Positions 56,577 through 64,000 of a DNA stretch of 64,000 bases are shown piece after piece; the first letter of the stretch is position 1; every line of letters begins with the position of its first letter. The DNA is from Candidatus Streptomyces philanthi (lineage in GTDB: Bacteria > Actinomycetota > Actinomycetes > Streptomycetales > Streptomycetaceae). Position numbers and translations under genes: made by a program. Under the pieces are notes generated by a model. It saw only the letters and a list, made by a program, of their open reading frames with translations. It made no database searches and was not told where the DNA came from. The stretch spans positions 992,001 to 1,056,000 of the forward strand of contig CP073042.1 of assembly GCA_018114805.1 (NCBI GenBank), in the 5' to 3' direction.

Positions 56577-57454
56577 CCCGGGTGCTCGTCGTCGAGGACG
56601 ACGCGGACCTGGCACTCGCGCTGCGCGTGGTGCTCGAACGGGCCGGCTAACGGGTGCTCCAGACGGACGACGGCCGCTCCGCGCTGCGGCGGCTGTTCGC
56701 CGACCGGCCCGCCCTGATGATCCTGGACGTCGGGCTGCCGGGGCTGGACGGCTGGCAGGTGCTCGAACGCACCCGTGACCTCACCGACCTGCCCGTCATC
56801 CTGCTCTCCGCGCACAGTGGCGAGGGGGCCCGGGTACGTGGCCTGCGCGCCGGCGCCGACGACTTCCTACCCAAGCCGTTCGGCAACGACGAACTGCTGG
56901 CCCGGGTCGAGACGTTGCTGCGGCGCGCCGCCACGGCCCGCTGGGCCGGCGGCGGAACCCTGGGCGACGAGCGCCTGCGGCTGGTGCCCGAGCGCAGGTC
57001 GGCGCTCTGGCACGGGGTCGAGGTGCGGCTGAGCGACATCGAGTTCCGGCTGCTCCAGACCCTGGTGCGCAACCGGGGCCGGGTGGTCACCACGGAACAA
57101 CTCCTCGACCAGGTGTGGGGCGACGCGGAGGGGCGGGAGCGGGTGAAGGTTCGCGGTGCTACGAGTGCGGCGCAAGCTCCAACAGGCCGCGCGCCCGCAG
57201 CCGCCCCCCCGACCGCCCCGAACCCCCCGGCACACCCCGCCGCCCCCGGCCACGCCGCCACGGCCGCCCACCCCGAGGGCCCCGGCCACCGGGCCGACCC
57301 GACCGATCCGCTGGAGGCGGTGCGCGGCCTCGGCTACCGCTACCGCGAGCCGGGCAGCACGCAGCCGGGCGCCGGGGAGGCGGACACCACCGGGCCGGGC
57401 GCCACGCAGCCGGGCGCCGGCGAGCCGGGGCCCGGCCCACCCGACGGGGCGTAG
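56573..57454 (+). pseudogene. OmpR-type response regulator, stop and frameshifts
   Basis: VTRVLVVEDDADLALALRVV starts a receiver domain; TAA at 56648-56650 replaces the Tyr codon after ERAG. The phospho-acceptor segment LMILDVGLPGLDGW and K in PKPFGNDELLARV follow. The winged helix (SDIEFRLLQTLVRNRGRVVT) shifts frame near 57152, and a Pro-rich linker interrupts it before GDPLEAVRGLGYRYREP-type sequence returns in the first frame. It was coupled to the PAS kinase. Both halves are broken. Confidence 0.78.
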
Positions 57455-57717
57455 CCGGGCCGCCCCGCCACCGCCAGCCCGCGCACTCGTCCCGCGCCCA
57501 CGCCCCAACCGTCCCCTCCACCTCCTCCGTCCCCGGCCAAGGTGGCGCGGGACGTTCGGAAGGGACGAACGCCCCGCCCCCGCCTGGGACCTTAGTCCCC
57601 GATCGCGCCCGGCGGGCAATCGCAACCGAGCGGCAACCGAGCACCATCCGCCGCGACAACCGGCCTCGCGCACACTCCACGGCTGAACCCGTCACCGGCA
57701 CCGCCCCTGGAGAACCC

Positions 57718-58787
57718 GTGCACACCCTGCCCGCACCGTAGCGTCGCGCTCGTCCTCGGCACCCGGCCCGAACTCGTCAAGCTCACCGACCTCGTGCGCC
57801 TCCTCGGCCCCGCGGCCCACCTGATCCACACCGGCCAGAACTACGACGAGGAGTTGTCCGGCCGCTTCCTGTCCGAGCTGGGTCTGCCCGAGCCGACGTT
57901 CCTGACCGGCATCGGCGGACGGAGCCGGGCCGGGCAGATCTCGGCCGTGCTGGCCCAGCTCAACGCGCTCTTCACGGCCGAGCCACCGCGCGCGGTCGTC
58001 GTCCAGGGCGACACCAACGCGGCGCTGGCCGGCGCCCTCGCGGCCAACGCCCGCGACATTCCGCCGCTGCACGTGGAGGCCGGGCTGCGCAGCCACGACC
58101 GGAACATGCCGGAGTAGCACAACCGGGTGCTGATCGACCGGATCGCCGACGTGCTGTGCGCGGCGACCGAGGAGAACCGGGCCAACCTGCTCGCCGAGGG
58201 CGTGAGCGACGAGCGGATCGCCGGGACCGGCAACACAGTCGTCGAGGCCGTACACGCCCAACTCCCGTCCGTCCGCCAGCGACCGGTCGGACTTCGTGGC
58301 GGCGTACGGGCTGCGCGCGGTCCTGGAGCAACTGGGCACCATCGCCGCGGCCGGCACGCCGGTGCTGCTGCCGCTACACCCGCGCACCCGCGCCCGCGTC
58401 GAGGCCGCCGGCCTGGCGGGGCTGCTCTCGGGCCTGCGGGTGACCCGGCCGCTCGGGTACGGCGACTTCCTCGCCCTGGCCCGGCACGCCGCGCTGATCG
58501 TCTCGGACTCCGGCGGCATCCAGGAGGAGGTCACCGTCCTGGGCCGCCCGCTGATCGTCGTACGCCGCTCCACCGAGCGCCCCGAGGCGATGGCCGACTT
58601 CGCCGACCTGGTCGCGCCCGGCCCCGCCATCGGCGAACTGGCCGCCCGCCGCCTCGCCGAGTCCGCCCACGGCCTGCGCCGGCTGGCCGCCCTGCCCAGC
58701 CCGTTCGGCGACGGCCGGGCCTCCGAACGCATCGTCCACTTGCTGACGGAGATCGCCCACCGCGCGGAGTTCACCGCGGCGGCCTGA
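57718..58787 (+). pseudogene. wecB: UDP-N-acetylglucosamine 2-epimerase, multiple lesions
   Basis: WecB converts UDP-GlcNAc to UDP-ManNAc for surface polysaccharides. GTG 57718 has a GGAG site, but an extra T near 57739 makes TAG; the true sequence continues as VALVLGTRPELVKL, VVQGDTNAALAG, HVEAGLRSHDRNMPE. TAG at 58115-58117 replaces the second Glu of MPEE. A further shift near 58268 precedes a splice-like join AAYGLRAVLEQLG at 58302-58334, where the family's HRxEN block is missing, so an internal deletion occurred. The C-terminus (LIVSDSGGIQEEVTVLGRP) is in the second frame. Confidence 0.82.
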
Positions 58788-58868
58788 GCCACCCGCGCCC
58801 CGCCCGCGACGGCCGCCGCCGTCCGACCGGGCGACCCGACTCCCCCGCCCGACCAGGAAACGACCCCC

Positions 58869-60215
58869 ATGCACGCCGCGCTCCTGATCTTCCCCTTCGC
58901 GCTGCTGCTCTGCTTCCTCCTCTGCTGGGCCGGCGCCCGCCACGCCTACCTGCGGCGCCCGCGTCTGGCCCCCGGCGACCCGCGCGCCTTCGACTGACAC
59001 TTCTTCGTGCCCTGCCGCGACGAGGAGGCCGTCGTCGACACCACCGTCGCCCGGCTGCGCGGCGAATTCCCCGACGGCCACGTCTGGGTGATCGACGACG
59101 ACAGCGACGACCGCACCGCGGAGATCGTCGCCCGCCTGGCCGACGACGACGTACGCGTACACCTGGTGCGCCGCCAGCGCCCCGACGCCAGGGCTCGGCA
59201 AGGGAGCCGCGCTGAACACCGCGTACGCGCAGCTCAACGAGTTCCTGCCGACGGCGGCCGACCGCTCGCGGATCGTCGTCTGCGTCGTCGACGACGGCCA
59301 CCTTGCCCCGCACGCGCTGGAGCGCGTCAGCGGCCGCGCCGCCCTCGGCGACCCGGAGATCGGCGGGGTGCAGGTCAGCGTGCGGATGCGGAACGTGGAC
59401 GACCGCCGGCCGCTGCCCGACCACGGCAGGCTCCGCAACGCGCTGGCCCGGCTGCTGGTTCGGGTCCAGGACATGGAGTTCTCCGTCTCCAACGCGGGCA
59501 TGCAGTTGCTGCGCGCCCGCACCGGCTCCGTCGGCCTCGGCGGCAACGGCCAGTTCACCCGCCTCACCGCCTTCGACCGGATCGCGGCGGCCGAGCGGCG
59601 CCCCTGGCAGCGCGGCGCGCTGCTGGAGGACTACGAAGTGGGCCTGCACATGATCCTCGGCGGCTACCAGATCACCCACGTGGCCGACACCTGGGTCTCC
59701 CAGGAGGGCCTGCCGCGCGCCCGCCGCCTGCTCACCCAGCGCACCCGCTGGGCCCAGGGCAACCTGCAGTGCCTGCGCTAGTGATCGCCTCGCGCCACTA
59801 CGGCGCCCGGGGTGTCCTGGAGACGCTGTACACCTTCTTCCAGCCCGTCGCCCACCTGCTCACGCTGGCGCTGTGCCTGGTGCTCGGCGTGACGCTCGGC
59901 GCCGACCTCGCGGACGGCGCGGGCGTCGGCGCGCTGGGCGGTCTGATCGCGCTGTGGCCGCTGGCCGCCGGTCTCACCGTCGTCTCCGTCGCCCCGTGCC
60001 TGCTGTGGGGCCCGTCTACCGCCGCGACCGGCGCCCCCGACCGCTCGTTCGCGGTGTCGCTGCTGTGGGGCCTGGCACTGTGGCTGTACGCGTACCACCT
60101 CTTCCCTGCATCCGCCCGGGCCGTGGGCCGGATGGTCCGCGGGCGCGGCGGATGGGCGAAGACCCGCCGCAACGCCGAGGTGGTCACCGCGGGCCCGGTC
60201 GCCATCGAGAGCTGA
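58869..60215 (+). pseudogene. Family 2 membrane glycosyltransferase, stop and two frameshifts
   Basis: One N-terminal helix (LLIFPFALLLCFLLCWAG) leads to a GT2 domain. TGA at 58995-58997 replaces the Trp codon in FD*HFFVPCRDE. The first Asp motif is VIDDDSDDRT; an extra G near 59192 shifts the frame; the DxD motif appears shortened (VVDDGHLAP). The QxxRW motif is QRTRWAQGNLQ. A missing C at 59780 makes TAG, after which two more helices follow (QPVAHLLTLALCLVLGVTLG). It resembles processive polysaccharide synthases and, with WecB, suggests a lost ManNAc-containing exopolysaccharide. Confidence 0.82.
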
Positions 60216-60248
60216 GACCCGGCACCGGGAGCGCGTCGCCGCACGCGC

Positions 60249-60284
60249 GAGGGATCCCGCACCACGTCCGGTGCGGGACCCCTC
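60249..60284. terminator. Hairpin between convergent glycosyltransferase and valS
   Basis: A 15-base arm GAGGGATCCCGCACC pairs, with one mismatch, with GGTGCGGGACCCCTC around loop ACGTCC. The convergent position suits a bidirectional terminator; there is no T tract. Confidence 0.75.
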
Positions 60285-60329
60285 GTACGGGGGTCGCCCG
60301 TGCTCCTGCCGTTCGGCCCGGCCAGGCGG

Positions 60330-62963
<2,634 letters not shown>

Positions 62964-63103
62964 GAGCCGATTCTACGGTCCCGGCGCAGGCTGTTACGAA
63001 CCCGTTGCGCGCCTCATGGTGAGGGCGCCTCACGGCATCCGGGAGGATGCTGACTGAGGCGCGACTGTCGCGCGTGGCCTTCGACACACCGGGGAGACGC
63101 CCT

Positions 63104-64000
63104 ATGAGCCACCACCAGCCGCAGTCAGGCCCCTACGGCGAGCAACCGGGGCCGTACGGCAACGCTGGTGGCCAGCCGCAGGCGCCCAACCCGTACGCGG
63201 GCCAGCCAGGTTACGGCTACCCCGCCGCCCCGGGCCCGCAGGGCCAGCCGGCTCAACCCGCGCAACCCGGCGGCTACGGCCACCCCGCGCCCCCGCAGCA
63301 GCCGGACCCGTACGCCCAGGGCGGCTACGGCCAGCCGGCCCCGCAGCAGCGGCCACCGGCACACCCGAACCCGTACACCCAGCCGGGCCCGCCGTACGCG
63401 CAGGGCCCCTACGCCCAGCAGCAGCCCGCCTTTCCGCAGCAGCCGACGCAGGCCACGCAGTCGATGCACACAGTGCGGCCGCAGCCCGGGCCGTACAGGC
63501 CGCCGACCGCGGGCGGGAGCGGCGGGGGGCGAAGACGGGGCTGGCCATCGGCGCGGCCCTCGCGGTGGCGGCCGCCGCGGTCGGCGGCTACCTGCTCCTC
63601 GCCGGGGGCGGGGACACCGCGTACGAGCTGAGCACGCCGCAGACCGTGGCGGGCGACTACCAGCGCGTCGGCGAGGGCAAGGACGAGAGCAACCTGACCC
63701 AGGCTGGCAAGGCGCAGCTCAAGGAGATGCCGGTGGTCGAGGACGCGCACCCGGTCTCGGCCAACTACCAGAAGCCCGGCCAGAAGAAGCTCCAGTTAAG
63801 CGGCGTGTGGGGGAAGGTGACCGACCCGCACCGGGCGGCGGACCTCGCGCTCGCCGTCATCACCAGGGCGCTCGTCGAGGACGGCACGGCCGAAACGGTC
63901 GGCAGCCCGCAGAAGTTCTCCCCCGACGGCTTCGACGGTGACGTGCTCGAGTGCCAGGAACTGAAATTCACCTCTCCCAAGGGAGCCATCACGGCCCCTG
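63104..64000 (+). pseudogene. Q/P/G/Y-rich single-pass membrane protein, frameshifted, runs off window
   Basis: The first 140 residues are low-complexity (YGEQPGPYGNAGGQPQ, QQPDPYAQGGYGQPAPQQ). One G is missing from a G run at 63524-63529; in the corrected frame a membrane helix follows (GLAIGAALAVAAAAVGGYLL), then an extracytoplasmic domain (YELSTPQTVAGDYQRVGEGK, LQLSGVWGKVTDPHRAADLA) that is open to the window edge. Streptomyces has many proteins of this design with unknown function. ATG 63104 is divergent from valS. Confidence 0.72.

Noticed and set aside
22710..58787. All frameshifts as simple sequencing errors
   Set aside because: Homopolymer context is suspicious for many, but in-frame stops, deletions, a gene fusion, tRNA substitutions and the absence of lesions in about 20 kb of core genes do not fit random error. 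Still not excluded for individual sites.
55318..60215. Secondary-metabolite biosynthetic cluster
   Set aside because: No polyketide, peptide synthetase, terpene or RiPP genes are present; the content is two-component regulation plus sugar-nucleotide and glycosyltransferase genes.

Overview
The window is chromosomal DNA of very high G+C content from a Streptomyces-type actinomycete. Gene order follows the conserved Streptomyces core: leuS; tRNA-Ala, rsfS, an LCP-family gene, nadD; proA, proB; obg, rpmA, rplU, rne with the DUF2344/radical-SAM pair; mreB, mreC, mreD, mrdA, rodA; ndk, folC; valS. Codon use, GTG starts, 4-base start/stop overlaps and Q/P/Y/G-rich protein tails also fit Streptomyces.

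Layout. 0.3-6 kb: DegV protein, a membrane-anchored coiled-coil protein, and leuS behind a Leu-codon leader peptide and attenuator. 6.2-13.2 kb: accessory block with a GerMN lipoprotein, a two-component system and a MacAB-like export operon, all broken except the response regulator. 13.2-22.6 kb: two tRNA-Ala genes (one decayed), small zinc-ribbon proteins, phosphatase, rsfS, an LCP protein, nadD, two tiny membrane proteins, a broken M48 peptidase, and two adjacent membrane proteins that share an N-terminal motif. 22.7-28.7 kb: proA and proB, both frameshifted, and an intact membrane CDP-glycerol-type transferase. 28.8-39 kb: obg, rpmA, rplU, rne, DUF2344 and the radical-SAM partner, with a kinase/FKBP remnant between them. 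39.2-45.5 kb: accessory genes, all broken. 45.5-55 kb: cell-wall elongation genes, ndk, folC. 55.3-60.2 kb: a broken sensor/regulator/WecB/glycosyltransferase island between folC and valS. 60.3-64 kb: valS and a broken, partial Q/P-rich membrane protein.

The most striking property is how gene damage is distributed. I count about 34 frameshifts or in-frame stops, plus three larger deletions or truncations and a mutated tRNA, in about 21 kb of genes. About 34 kb of other genes, including every recognised essential one (about 20 kb), has none. This looks like real gene decay under relaxed selection, as in an ageing symbiont or host-restricted Streptomyces. It recalls the incipient genome erosion reported for the beewolf symbiont 'Candidatus Streptomyces philanthi'; that link is inference. 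Many indels lie in G or C runs, so uneven sequence polishing must still be excluded.

What remains intact is a growth kit: two aminoacyl-tRNA synthetases, ribosome and RNA processing (L21, L27, Obg, RNase E, RsfS), NAD and folate synthesis, and the MreBCD-RodA-PBP2 wall elongation machine. Environmental sensing, export, exopolysaccharide and proline synthesis appear to be lost.
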